Source: Peromyscus leucopus | Lineage: Eukaryota; Chordata; Mammalia; Rodentia; Cricetidae | Direction: 5' to 3' | DNA: 64,000 bases | Assembly (NCBI RefSeq): GCF_004664715.2 | Contig: NC_051070.1 | Location: 40,450,456-40,514,455 of the forward strand | Shown: positions 11,390-23,777 of the stretch, piece after piece | Layout: each line of letters starts with the position of its first letter | Position numbering within the stretch: the stretch's first letter is position 1 | Translations under genes and position numbers: made by a program | The notes under the pieces: model-generated | What the model saw: only the letters and a program-made list of their open reading frames with translations | What the model was told of the DNA's origin: nothing | The model's database searches: none

Positions 11390-11740
11390 TGAGTCAATTC
11401 TCTCTCTACACAGCTTCTATTCTATTCTCATGCCTAGCTCCTTTCTTGCCTGATTTCTCTCTACATTTATCTGCTGTCCTCTCTGAGTTCTATTTTAATT
11501 CTCTCATCTTAGTTCTGCCCCATCTAGGTTCATATCCATCTAGTTCTTTCCCATCTTAGCTCCTCTCCCATCTCCTTCTTTCTCATCTTGTTCTTCCCCA
11601 TCAAGTTCTTCCTCATCTTCCATCTCATTCCTCCAGTACTCTCTTCTATCCCATCTCATTTCACAATTCCTCTCCAGTTCTTACCCATCTAGTTCTTCCA
11701 TTCTCTTTTATCTTCTCCATCATTCTCCCAACTCTCTAAG
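11390..11740. repeat. CT-rich degenerate tandem array
   Basis: Repeated variants of cccatct(a/t)gttctt with a spacing around 15-20 bp across 350 bp, nearly free of G on this strand. Possibly the leader of an ERV next to the LTR at 10681-11303, or an expanded pyrimidine satellite. No primer-binding site was seen between them. Confidence 0.6.
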
Positions 11741-12700
11741 GTTTACAGTTAAATACCCATGTAATAGCAAGCCTCTGATTAAACCAAAGTCACTAGGCTT
11801 GAATTCCCTCAGGTCAAAAGGAGGGCGATAAGATCCACACAACAGAACAGTAATTGTCAGCCATCATCCGCAACCCAGAGGGAAGTGACTAATGGGGAAT
11901 AGAATCAACTGAGGGCTAAATATGGTTAATATCTGAGCAAGGGAGAATTTATCTGCTCAACTATATCCTTAGAAGTGGTTAGTTAAAGTCTTAGAAGTCT
12001 ATCAATGACAAATGAAAATAAAACTGCCTTATTTTCCTTTGGCCCCTTATCTGTCCAAGCTATCTTCACTACTGTTTTTTCTGGCAGAGTTGGGAAGTGT
12101 ACTCTGTGGCTGGGCAGCCTGAGTCAGTTTGATGTACCTGTAAGTAGAAACCCTTTTGTTCTGAGTTAATAGTTAAAGGTAGTTAATAGTCTAAAGCTAG
12201 AAATATGACTTTGGAAAGGGAGAAAGTTAAGCTTAACTAGCATATCCACCAGGCCTTCTCAAACAGATGGTCTGAATGCTTAAGTCTGTTCTTAGAGAGT
12301 ACAGAAATATCTCTGATAAGATACTTCTATCAACTCAGGGATGGTCCTGTCCAGGGATGGTTCTGTCCAGGAATGGTCCTGGCTGGATGCTGCTAATGAT
12401 GATAATAACAGAAAGGCCTGAAATTAGGGATCCTGGCTTCATTACTGCACAGAAGGTTATCTAATTATTCCTTTAATAGAGGGGAAATGGTGCCAAATAA
12501 ATGATGGAAAAGCTAAATAGCACAAGAGAAATTCATAGAGGGAAACAGCTAATAATCAAAAGCCAAATATCACCAAGACTCCTTAAGCCTCCGCTTGACC
12601 TCTGGAAGGCCCTTGGCTTCTTCCAGGTATTAGCTTGTCATAATCAGCTGAAATCCCACATCATATTATTGCGGCTTGCGTCATGGTAGCAATGAGTAAC
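11741..12700. other. Unclassified mid-repetitive-looking segment
   Basis: Less AT-rich than its surroundings, with LTR-like phrases but no TG...CA borders I can fix. At 12338-12386 a 16-bp unit (gggatggtcctgtcca) repeats about three times. No coding sequence. It may be ERV-derived, but I cannot name it. Confidence 0.35.
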
Positions 12701-15290
12701 CAAAGTTTGTACATATTTCTGAAACCACAGTGATTTGTAGCTGACTATGAAAATCAAACCCTCTTGATTTGAAATACACATATGTATTTTCGTATTAGAA
12801 GAGAATATTTTAAGATGGTAGCATGAAAATTTATGTTCTCAGACAAAATATGATGTAGACAGAAAGAAAATTATCTGTAGGTAAGATTTCCAAAAAAAAA
12901 AAAACCAAAAAACAGAAAATGTGGACAAATGAAAATTTTCTGGCCACTTGCTGATCCTCCAGAACAGCCATTCATACCATGTACCTGAAACTACACTGAG
13001 CTATTTGAATCATTACTAGAGACATATTCTAACTAAAATACAATTAAAATATGTATATTTTAAATGTGCCCATCATCTCTTGGTTCAAATAAGTTCATTG
13101 AATCAGATAATAATGATAATATTTTAGATTTATTTATTGAATATTTAATCATGCTTATCATTCATAACATGCATATTTTCTCTTAGCATTTTTTATTATA
13201 ATAAATAAATTGAGCCAAACTGACACACATACCATATTCCCACAACAGTATAGGCAATGCTAGTTTAAAAGTATTCATATGGAAAGATTTGGACACCTCA
13301 TCCATATTAAAATAAAAGAAAAATTACTCCCAAACCCATAACTTAAAGGATTATACAAACTAATGTCATATTGAAGAACTGTCACATTTAAGAATATTGA
13401 TTTTAAATCAGGTAGACATTCTTCAGCTTAAGGGATGAGTTGTATTTCAAAATGGCACTGTATTAGTTTAAGATCAGTCATCTACAAATGCAGTTTTGCA
13501 AGGTTAGTACATTGCTTGAGAAAATCAAACTGTCTTAAGAATAAGTTTCCAATTATTTGGACACAATATATTCTAACCTTTAGTCCAAGGAACAGGGCAC
13601 ATCACAACCTGCTATCTTCATGATTGCAGAATACTTTATTACCTGGACTAAAAGTTCACCTGGGGTTATTGAAAACTCGAAGTAATTCATACAGACATTA
13701 CACAAATTATTACTCTAATTATTTAAAATATAAGATTATATATATATATATATATTCATATAATCAGTTCCTATTTGGTGTAAAAAGATATAATAATGCT
13801 AGACCTATTCCAATGAAAACTTAAACCCTTGACAATTTGATTAGTTTTCTTATTGCTTATTTGCCTAAGAAAGGTTATCTATTCCCTCCAGAGTGAACAC
13901 ACTTTTTTCCAATCCACACTATACTACTAAAAAGATGAAATATAGAAAATGACTTTGCTGGGATTTTTGAAAGCAAAGCATTTATAGTGTTCACATTTAT
14001 CCTCTAAGTGACCGAAAATGTTGGCAACTTTGAGTAGTTTTTAAAGCAAGACAGGGTTTTCTAGCTGTTTGGGGCTGCAGAGTAAGCAGCATTACCACTC
14101 GGAATTTATAGTTCAGATTATCAAAATGTCTGTGATGAATGGGGTTGTTGGAGGGACATTCTATATATCCTTGCTCACAGAAGTGCAAAGGAATTTACTG
14201 TGTCTTGGAACCAAGATATTTAGAAAATAATTTATCCTCTAGAAAATCAGGTTTTGTGTCTGGTGTGGTATTGCTACTCCAAAACCTAGCTCTTATGAGT
14301 TTGATAAAGGAAGATCACAAGCCCAAGGCTGTTCTGTGCCATAGCCTAAGACCTTTGCTTAAAAAACAAAAAACAAACCCGTACATAAAAATTGAACAGT
14401 CTCTGTGACTAACTATTGAGCATTACTATCTCAGATGTATGACCTGTGAATAGTACATGATGTATCTCCTACACTTTAAATGATCTAGCTTTCATTTGGA
14501 CATATAATTGATGTTTATGTCACAGGAGCCATATCCTTACTCTTCTGGTTGTAATTTCAAAACCTATTTCCTAATATTATTCAAAATTTTGGGTTAGAGT
14601 CCAATTGATAGATTGATCTTTATGATACATTAAAGACTAACCAAGAGAAAATATTATGTTCAGTGTGATTCAATGATAAAAATGCTATAGATTTGAATTC
14701 AGTATTTTATTGTTATTTTTTTCCTGAAGGAGACATATGGTAAGTATATAATAAATCGATGGCAACTGATAGTGTCAAAGGAAGAGCAATATGGAATAAC
14801 TAAGATGGGAGGGCCATTACAAAGCATGCTGGTGTTTGTTTAAAGGAGAAGATAATGAGCAGGGAGGGGTGTAGGGGTGGGGGCTGTTACACAAAGCAGG
14901 TTTGATATGTAAGAATATTTTATCCTAGGTGAATGTTCTCTATTGAGAGCTGGACTAAGGAAACAGGTCAATCACGATGTCAATCACCCTCAGGTCCCAC
15001 AGTGTTTGACAGGCTAGTGAACAAAGTTTAGAAAGAAACTAATCAAGGAAAGAGTACAGAAAGCCAGATGTCTGAATTCACTATATTGGAGTGAGTAGAG
15101 TTATCAGATGCCTCCATGTTCAATGTTCCAGTGGGAGGAAATGACCTGCATATCTGATAAGCCAGAGCTGATGCATAAACCATTTGGTAGAAAGTGGTTT
15201 ATACTGAGCCATTTTTGTTTTTCATGAAATGGCCAATAGATTGTTATTAAGAGATGATATACACAAGATTTAGATTGGATTCTTTAAAAA
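12701..15290. other. AT-rich non-coding stretch with a TA microsatellite
   Basis: No recognisable element apart from an (TA)n run at about 13735-13755. Open frames are under 90 codons and show no protein family motif. Confidence 0.5.
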
Positions 15291-15294
15291 TATT

Positions 15295-15507
15295 TGTTTT
15301 ATTTTTAACTGTGTGTACATGTGTATATCACTGGGTGGGGATGTACCCTTGAGTGCGATTGTCCACAGAGGCCATAGGCATTGGATTCCCCTAGAGCATT
15401 ATGTGTAGTGACCATCTTAACTTAGGTGTCTGGGAACAAAGTTGGGTCCTCTGTAAGAGCATTAAGTGCTCATAAAAGGTGAGTCATTTTTCTAGGCCCT
15501 CAGATTG
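15295..15507 (-). mobile_element. Diverged B2-type SINE, inverted
   Basis: Plus strand reads as the reverse of a tRNA-derived B2 family SINE: actgtgtgtacatgtg, cacagaggccataggcat, then gggtcctctgtaagagcattaagtgctc, the reverse of the gctcttccagaggtcc block. A T-rich stretch at 15285-15306 marks the old A tail. Confidence 0.65.
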
Positions 15508-15904
15508 TTCTAATCTGCTATTTGTCTAATTATGAAATACTTTAACAAATCTGTATCCCCAAAATAGAGCAGCTACTTTCTGTTGCAATACCTACTCAGT
15601 AGACTTGACCTGATTGTCCCATTACATGTCTCCTGATCTCCCCACCTCATTCTCACATCGGCCCTCTAGCCTGTCTCTATCCTACTTCTAGCTGACTCTT
15701 CTTCCTCCCTTTCCCTATTCCTTCCCACTGTAGTCTCCTTTTCCTGGTGACCATAAGATGAACATTTTAATTACCTCTTCTTATTATGTCTATGATATTG
15801 TGTTCCAAAACATGCTTAATAAGGGAGCGCAAATAATTTTAATTTTATTTTAGAAATAGTTTATTTCCTGGAAAAGAAATTAGCAAAAATATTCCACTGA
15901 TAAT
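15508..15904. other. Short CT-rich non-coding stretch
   Basis: Pyrimidine-rich at 15640-15740; may be old L1 3'UTR in reverse, but I cannot support it. Confidence 0.3.
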
Positions 15905-16250
15905 ATCTTCTCTCAAAATGAAGTATTCAAGAATAATCTAACCAAAGTGAAAGATGTCTCCAACAAATATTTCATCATATTGACAAAGGAAATCACAGAA
16001 CACACTATGTGGGAAAATATATGTATTCCATGATAGACAAAATTAATATTTGTACTAATGTATATACTACCAAACTTTATATGTAGTAACAATGCAATAT
16101 TTGTCAAAATCCTCATGCCATATATCACTATTTTGGAAAAAAATATGAACTTATATAGAAAACTAATGACCAAACATAGCCAAAGGAGAAAGAACAATGT
16201 GGGAAGTATTACAATGTAAAACCTCAAAATATACCATAAGGTTTCTTTGG

Positions 16251-16829
16251 ATGAAGACAGTCTATCATTAGTGAAGGAGACACCCCACACAGCAGGGGCT
16301 CTTTCCTGGACCCCAGGGTAGGTACAAACCACACCCAAACACCTGTTTTAACAGAGAGATACTTTAAAGTGACTCAGGCAGAAAAACAGCAGTAAAAGAC
16401 CTGGCAAGTGTAACTTTTAAGAAAAGAAAAGGGGAGGTCTGTGTTAGAATGGGCTAGGATATGGTAGAAAAGGAGACAGAGAACAAGGGGAAGGGAAGGA
16501 GGCAAGGGTATTTGTCCCAGAACAAAGAAAGACTGCCTCTGGATGGAGTTGGGGAGACAGATGTGGCACCAAGGCAAATGGTGGTTTATAAAAGTAAAGG
16601 GGAAAACCTCGTGTTAGGATGGGGTGTTTGATTTTATACGGGCATGTTAATTAGGTGAAGAAAAGGGGGCTTTTGGTTGCTGGACTTTGGTAGACAGCCT
16701 CAGGAGGAGGCAGTGAACAGTAATCCAATGGTTTTTAGCAGAGCAGGGGAAAAGGGAAAGAATGGCAAGGCCTGCCAGAGCCATGCTTGCAATGCTCAAG
16801 CTGACCAGAGACCTTTCAACTAGCACAAA
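16251..16829. other. Unidentified purine-rich insert in ancient L1
   Basis: Purine-rich on this strand, with phrases such as gtgttaggatggggtg and gtgttagaatgggctagg about 160-180 bp apart, hinting at an internal duplication. It interrupts the ancient L1 match. No gene, SINE or LTR border is certain. Confidence 0.4.
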
Positions 16830-17976
16830 AGTGGGCAGGAAGATCAATGGAATAGAAAAGAGGATGCACAAACAAAACAGCAAAGCTCTGCCCACTTGAT
16901 TTTTGACCAAGAAGGCAAAATTATATTTGGGGGAAAAAAGAAAAGGATAGCCTAAATACAATCTGGTTCTGGTAAACTATATTTCTACCTACAGAAGAAT
17001 GTAATTAGTTTTATGTCTCACACTTTGTACAGTTCAATTCAAAATGGGCCAAATGTCTTAATTCAAATGCAAAAGCACTTAAACTTTTAGAAGAAAACAC
17101 AGGGGAGATCCTGCAAATATTGAAGTAAGCAAGATTAGACCACCAACAGCACAGGAAGTATCCACAAATAAAAACAGATCCAACTGCATGACAATAAAAG
17201 GTTTTCTATGGCAAAGAAAACAGTTAACAGATTTTGCAGTCATCCTAAAGAATAGAAGAAAATCTCTATCAGCTATACTTCAGACGAGGGTTTAAGGCCA
17301 GAATTTACAAAGAATTGAAGAAATTAAATATCAGGGAAGTAAGACTGCCAATCAACAAATGGACCAATTAATTGAATAGACAGTATTAAAAATGCATATG
17401 GCTATTAGCTATTCTTAAAAATGTTAAATATCTCTGGTAATCAGGGAAATGAAAAATAAAACTACTTTGGGACACAACTCTTTACCCAAGCCAGAATGGC
17501 TGCTATCCACATATCTGACAAGAAATGCAAAGAAAGATGTGAGGGGAAAAAAAGCTGTATTCACTTATGGTCTGAATACAAATTAGTATACTACTAATTG
17601 TAGAAATCACTTTGCAGGTTTCTCAGCAAATAAAATAGAAGTATCATATGACTCAGCTAGTTCATCCTTTGACATATAACCCCCAAGAACACCAAATCCA
17701 AAAATATATTTGCATCTGCATGTGTATAGCTTCATTATTTCTTATGGAACCTGAGTTGCATATCAACAGATTAAAAAATAATGAAAATTTGTTTTTTGGT
17801 AGATAATAGGTAGATAGCTAGATAAATAATCCATATGTAATGGAATAATACTCAATTCTGAAAAAAAATTAAAAATGTGAAGGTAAATGTATAAACTTAA
17901 ATTGTATAACATTAAGTGATGTCTCAACTACAGAAAGAAAAAAATCACTTTTTCTCTTATATATAGATTCTAGCCA

Positions 17977-18004
17977 AATATATATATATATATATATATA
18001 GATA

Positions 18005-18042
<38 letters not shown>
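17977..18042. repeat. (TA)n-(TG)n compound microsatellite
   Basis: About 24 bp of TA repeats, a gatatag break, then about 36 bp of TG repeats. Confidence 0.95.
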
Positions 18043-18045
<3 letters not shown>

Positions 18046-18245
18046 CAAATGTAGATGTGGTTAAAAAAAAGCAAAAACAGGGAAGACTATCAGGATGAGG
18101 AAGGACTGATTCAGGTAATGGGCATGAGTTATGAGATAGAATATAAAGCTAACTATTTTTCTAGTTCCATTTTTGTCATGGAACATTTGTTTTGAGTGGT
18201 TGATAAGTGGTTAAATATATTTGATACTAAAAGAATAAAATTTAG

Positions 18246-20385
18246 TATGAAAGCCCACAGATTCTCTCTGGAATACTTGTTAGGATTGTATAGAAGTTAC
18301 TTCATTGAACTGCATAGATTTGGGGTCTGGGTATTTTTGGTGTGTGATTTATTTTTTAATTAAATTTGCATTTTAAAAAAACAAAGTTTTAACTTTATGA
18401 AAAGAAATGTACTCTATTGCTTTAATTTTCATCGTGAACAAACTATCTACCCAACAAGTGAGGGAGATATTCGATTTGACCTAGAGTACATAACAAGGAT
18501 CAGATAGGTGGAAAGAGTTCTGTTCTATACCATGACCTGAACAGCAACAGACTTTGCTGCCTGAGGCTGATTTCAGCAAGGAAAAAAAAAAGAAACTTTA
18601 AGAAGTTCTGGTGTATCCAGGGATCCCAAACAAAGTTTTATACTTGCCCAAGAAAACTCTAAGACAGGGTAGGGTAGAACTCTCTAATTTATGCCTAATT
18701 TCAAAACTTTTCTCTTTTTGAATGTAGAGATGTCCAGCTGCAGTTTGCTCAGTGGATGTTGTGGCTGTTAAATCCCATGACTTGTAGACTTTTACTTCAT
18801 TTTTTTTCATGTTAAAATGCCTTGTAATTTCCTTTGTGACTTTTTCATTGAAGTACTGGTTATTTAACAAAATGTTTTTAATGTCTGCATAGTCATGAAT
18901 TATACTGATTTACTTCTGTTTTGTTTTATTTAATTTCATGTGATTATAAAATGTAATATATATTACTTTAATAACCTTCAATTTATTGACATCCAAAGAT
19001 TTTTAACATTGAAATTAATGAACAATTTAAAGAAGAATTTGAAGTAAATTATTTTTCTCTTAAAGTGAAATCAGAGTAAGAGAAGGATATATTAATATTT
19101 AAAAGAATACTGGAAATCTCACTCCTATAACAATTTAAAGCAATACACATAATAAAAAAGTGGAATTCTTTTTGTAGTGCAAGTTACAGTTAGTATTCAG
19201 ATATCAAAAATTGACTATCTTAATAGACAAAGAAAAGTGTTACAAAATCCAAAGAACATTAATGATGTAAAAGACATATTGATGAACCTGTGAACTGATA
19301 GAAACAGACTCAGCTTGATAAACAGCATGTGTATGTAAGCCACAATTGGCATCGTACTTAATATTGAAAGATTAAATGGACACCAAACATGGATATATAG
19401 TATCATGGGAATTTTTAGTAGAATATTAATTCAAGAACAAGAGTAAGATCTGTAAGTAATGAAAAGGAGGAAATAAACTCTGTTTCTATATAGTATGACA
19501 TGATTTATTGACAATCATAAGGGATATGTCAAAAGTATTAAAATCAATTAAAACTTCAGCAGTATAACATGATAGAAGGCAATGCACAACATTCATTACA
19601 TTTATTCACTACCAATGAAATTTCAAAATGAATTTAGTGTTAATTTTTGTTCTCCATCAATCACAAGACACTAAAAATCCATTCATATAAAGTTACATAG
19701 AACTTTTTATCTGAAAAATCACAAAATAATAATGAAAATAACTGAAATTTATCTGAGGAAATGGAATGAGTTCTATATATATTGGTTTAGATGAATTAAT
19801 GTTTTTATAATCACAAATTTTACCTAGATAGATTTGCTCATTCAACATTTATTCTATTCACCTGTTTATTTCTTACAGAAATGAATGTGTTAAACTTAAA
19901 GTTTCTATAAAAATGTATGCGATACAGAAGAGTAAAACACTCAAAATACAAATATAAAAATTGGAGGACTGATATCTCAGTTTCAAAATATACTGTAAAA
20001 TTTCTGTCATTAAGTCAGCAATTTTCTACATGAGCAAAGACATGAAGCTTTGTCAACTAGAACAATGGTCAATTACAACTAGACACATGGGGTGTTCCAT
20101 TTTAACAAGCATGACAAGTCAATTCAAGGAGCAAAACATCATTTAGCATGTTTCACTGGATCAAACTGTATAGCATTCTAGAGGAGAAATAATAAATACA
20201 TTGTAACCCAAAACTTTTTAACATAACCCCAAATTACATCACAATTGATAATTAATGTAAATGTAAGAAAGAAAGAAATTTTTATGACTAGTTTAGGCCT
20301 TAGCCTCCTGATATACAATACTAAAATATATCAGCCAAAGAAGTAACATGATTTTATTTTTACCAATTAAACTATTAATTAATTT
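18246..20385. other. AT-rich stretch with possible ancient L1 remnants
   Basis: Mostly unrecognised. 18600-18960 and 19240-19450 have wording loosely like ancient L1 (for example gccacaattggcatcgtacttaat), too weak to annotate separately. Confidence 0.35.
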
Positions 20386-20389
20386 TTCC

Positions 20390-20905
20390 CAGCCCAATCA
20401 CAACCCCCCCTTATCCTCCCAGTCCCTCTCCACAGCCTCCACCCTATCCACTCACTTTCCCTTCCCTTCAAAAAAGTACATGCCTTTCATTCATTTCAAC
20501 CAACTATGATCTATCAAGTTGCACCACAACTAGGCTCCTACAAAGCCTGGACAAAGCAACCCAGCAAGAGGAAAGGGTTCCAAGAACAGGCAACAGAGTC
20601 AGAGACAGCGCCCCCCTACTTCTCCACTGCTCCCCATGTCAGGAGTCCCACAAGAAGACCATGCAACACAACTACTAAACATGCAGAAGGCCAAGGTCAG
20701 TGTCATGCAAGTTTTCTGGTTGGTGATTCTTTGTGTACCCTTTTTTGATCCTGACAGGAATCTGAATAGGCTTTTTATTTGTTTTCAAAACTTCTCTCTA
20801 TTGTGTGGCTGTGCTCCTTGCTGACTCTTTCAAAGAGCATGGATTCTTTTTTTTCTTCGTGTCTCCATTCTTCTCCTTTTGAACCTTCTGAGAAGACAGC
20901 TTTCT
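20390..20905 (-). mobile_element. L1 3'UTR fragment (Lx-like), inverted
   Basis: Plus strand resembles the reverse of an old rodent L1 3'UTR: C/T-rich start with ccctctccacagcc, then ctcctacaaagcctgga, ccccatgtcaggagtcccac, aaggtcagtgtcatgcaagt, and the block around ttttctggttggtgattc. Non-coding. Family assignment from memory. Confidence 0.55.
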
Positions 20906-20987
20906 TAGCGTTGGATTTTGATTTTAAATTATAATAAAATTGTCCTCTTTGAGTAAACTTTGGGTTTGCATCATTTTAAAAAACATT

Positions 20988-21197
20988 ACTTGGGATTGGA
21001 AAGATTGTCAGTTAAAAAAAAAAAGAAAGAATTGTCTTTCAGAGGACCAGGGTACAGTTCACAACAACCACAAGATATCTCAAAACCATCTATAACTCCA
21101 TATCCAGGATATCCAATGCACTCTTCCGGTATAGCACACATATGCTGGATGAATAAGTCTGCAAGCAAAACACACATATGCACATGCCTGGACAGAG

Positions 21198-21263
<66 letters not shown>
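20988..21263 (+). mobile_element. B2/B3-type SINE with (CA)n and A34 tail
   Basis: tRNA-derived SINE pattern in forward sense: gattgtctttcagaggacc, gtacagttcacaacaacc, ctataactccatatccagg, cactcttcc, then gcaagcaaaacacacatatgcac. It ends in a (CA)n run at about 21199-21230 and A34 at 21230-21263. The body is diverged, so the clean CA and A tracts probably expanded later. Confidence 0.65.
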
Positions 21264-21265
<2 letters not shown>

Positions 21266-21299
21266 CAAAAACTATTTCTGTGCTTTAAAAGGCAACATC

Positions 21300-22550
21300 A
21301 ATAAAATGAGAACTGAACTAATGTTTCTCTGGTTCTTCCCTGTCAATCTTTCAGCCATTCTTTCTAGCCCATTTCTGTTCCTCTGTGATGTGACTCCCCA
21401 CAGACTCAAACAACCACTCTTTACCAGGAATTCACAGTAGGTACACTTGGCTTGAACTGGAACTACTCTCTACCAGAGACCCCAATGATACCATAGTTGG
21501 CTCACACACTGATTGGAACAACAGAAACAAAAGGACAAAATCTCATCCAATAAAAGCCAATCCAGATAGTCACATCACCAAGTTGTATCAAAAACACTCG
21601 AACTTCATTCTTTCTTTCCAGCAAAATAAATAAATAAATAAACAGACAAATAAAAAACTCACAAACGTGAACACCTTAGACAATATGCCTTCTCCAGTAA
21701 CTAGTAAACCTGTGGCAATGCTCCCCAAGAAACACTTTAGCTAAAGCACAGACAAGTATTTCAAATTAGCAATTTCCAATATGTTCAAAGATCTAAAATG
21801 GAATATGAATAAAGGTCCTAATGAAGACTATATAAATACAAAAAAATGAATAAAATATGAAAAACAATTGAGGTATGAAAGTAGAATTTTAAATTTTAAT
21901 ATAATCTCCAAAGAAAAGCCAAGTGAAATAAATTTTGACACACTCAGAAAATCAAATGAAAAGTTTAGAAAGAATAAGTAAGCCCCATCAACAGATTAAA
22001 TAAATACATGAAAGAGACAATTTCAGATCTGTATGACAAAGAAGAAGAAATGGATAGATCAGTCAATGAAATGTTAAGTCTTTTTAAAAAAGGCAAAAAA
22101 CATCCAGGAAATGTGAAAATATGGCACAGTATGTAAAGACACAACCTATAAATAAAAGATATACAACAGTATACAGGAAGTGGAAGACACTAAGATCAAA
22201 GACAGAGCAATTATTATTAAAAAATCAGAGTAAATGTTTTTAAACCTAAAGAAGGAGATGCTCATGAGGATGCAAGAGACCACAGAACACCAAATTGAGA
22301 GGACCAGAAAAGAAACTCTCCATGATACATTATAATTAAAACCTTAAATGTATAGAAAAAGAAAGGATACTAAATGCTGCAAGAGAAAAAGAACAAGGCA
22401 CATACATAAGCCAGCCCATATTATTAACACCTTATTCTTCAATGGAGATGCTGATAACCAGAAGGGCATGAATGAGTGTTCTCTTGAATAACAACATATT
22501 TCAACTCAGACTACTATACCCAACAAAATTATCAATAACAGTCAGTGGAG

Positions 22551-22584
<34 letters not shown>

Positions 22585-22865
22585 ATTCCACAATAAAAAC
22601 AGCTTTGAGCAATTCCTGCCCACCAGTCTAGGACTGGAGAAATGGTGGAAGGAAAATTACAAATGAAAAAAAAAATGAAAATAAAAACAAAATCCATTGA
22701 CTTAACTCAAGAAGGCACAGGGAATAAATACTTCCAGAAATTTAATCAAAGTAGGGTGGAACACTACCACATCAAAATAACAGAAATAAACACTGATTAA
22801 AAAATAATGGTCACAATTACACAGTAAAAAAGACATAGAATAACAGATTAGAAAATAGTCTATCC
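21300..22865 (+). mobile_element. Old L1 5' end and ORF1 remains (Lx-like)
   Basis: Decayed L1 leader and ORF1. The ORF1 part is seen at about 22000-22740, with blocks matching aaggagatgctcatgaggatgcaag, cacagaacaccaaattgag, aatggagatgctgataaccagaag and ctactatacccaacaaaatt, which parallel 3225-3530 of the full-length copy. An A33 run at 22551-22583 sits where ORF1 normally has a short lysine-coding A run. Many stops. The ORF2 start is reached just before the nested insertion at 22866. Confidence 0.7.
22551..22583 (+). repeat. A33 tract inside old L1 ORF1
   Basis: Thirty-three adenines between gtcagtggag and cattccacaat. L1 ORF1 sequence continues on both sides, so it is not a retroposon end. 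Confidence 0.85.
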
Positions 22866-23212
22866 CATCTGTGTGTGGGTGTCAGTTGTATTGCTTGGTC
22901 TGTTTGTGGGGCCCCCACCAATGGAACCAGGACCTGTCCCTGGTGCATGAGCTCACATTTTGGAACCTATTCCCTGTGGTGAGATGCCTCACTCAGCCTT
23001 GATGCAGGATGGGGGAGCTTGGTCATGCCTCAACTTGATAAGCCAGGCTTTGTTGACTCCTATGGGAGGCCTCTGCCTTTCTGAATGGAGATGAAAGAGG
23101 AGTAGATGGGGGGATGGAAGGGAGGTGCAGGGAGGGAAAGGGAGAAGAGAAGGGAAGATAAACTGTGGTTGGTATGTAAAACAAATTTTAAAAATTAATA
23201 AAAAAAAAGAAA
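22866..23212 (+). mobile_element. 5'-truncated L1 3'UTR nested in older L1
   Basis: Contains the L1 3'UTR pattern (cttggtctgtttgtggggcccc, ggacctgtccctggtgcatgagct, then a G-rich tract at 23098-23160) and an A-rich end. It splits ORF2 endonuclease sequence: the old L1 stops at about 22865 and resumes at 23215 with ttttggctgcatctaagaaacacacc. Short imperfect repeats (gaaaatagtctatc and gaaaacaatctatc) flank it, a probable decayed TSD. Confidence 0.7.
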
Positions 23213-23769
23213 ACAATCTATCTTTTGGCTGCATCTAAGAAACACACCTCATCATCAAAGACAGATGTTAACTTTAAGTTCAAAGGATAGAAAAGGTATC
23301 CCAAGCCAACAGAGGCAAGTAGAAAGCAGGTATAGGCATTTTATTACCTGAGAAAATAAAATTCAAACAAAAATAAAACAGATAGGAAAGGATATTTCAA
23401 ACTCAATAAAGAAAGCATTCATTAAGAGGATTTAATTATAAAATTTATAAACCAAATATAGACAATAAGACCAACAATTCACAAGATGAACTTCATGAAG
23501 CTAAGAAAACTTCTGCACAACAAAGTACTTCACTCAGCAAAGAAACACTATTTAAAAAAATAGGAAAAATATCTACACTATTTATACATCTGGCATAAGG
23601 TTAGTATCAAAAAAAAAAATAGAGAAATAACAAGAAAGCAAAACAAAAAAAAATGAGCAACTGACAATCAAGAAAACAAGTAATCCATTTAAAAAATGAG
23701 GACGAGGTATGTATGAACTAAACAAAAAATTCTTACAAGATGAAACACAGATATCGGAGAAACATTTAA
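23213..23769 (+). mobile_element. Old L1 ORF2 fragment, continued
   Basis: Continuation of the 21300-22865 element: endonuclease-like sequence up to about 23470, then a jump to sequence like the late ORF2 part (ttctgcacaacaaagtac, gaaaacaagtaatccattt), so an internal deletion is likely. Confidence 0.55.
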
Positions 23770-23777
23770 AAGTTTTA

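Larger units (their letters stand above)
15905..18245 (+). mobile_element. Ancient L1 ORF2/3' end, interrupted
   Basis: Decayed L1 in two blocks. 15905-16250 resembles the ORF2 stretch after the RT motif (aaccaaagtgaaagatgtctcc). 16830-17960 resembles the ORF2 C-terminus (atcaatggaatagaaaag; gggaaatgaaaaataaaactac; ccagaatggctgctatc). The block between them, 16251-16829, does not look like L1. Every frame is full of stops. A TA/TG microsatellite (17977-18042) lies in the 3' part. Confidence 0.65.

Noticed and set aside
20986..21268. Frames with Cys-Val repeats and poly-Phe/Lys
   Set aside because: Translations of (CA)n and poly-A in a SINE tail.
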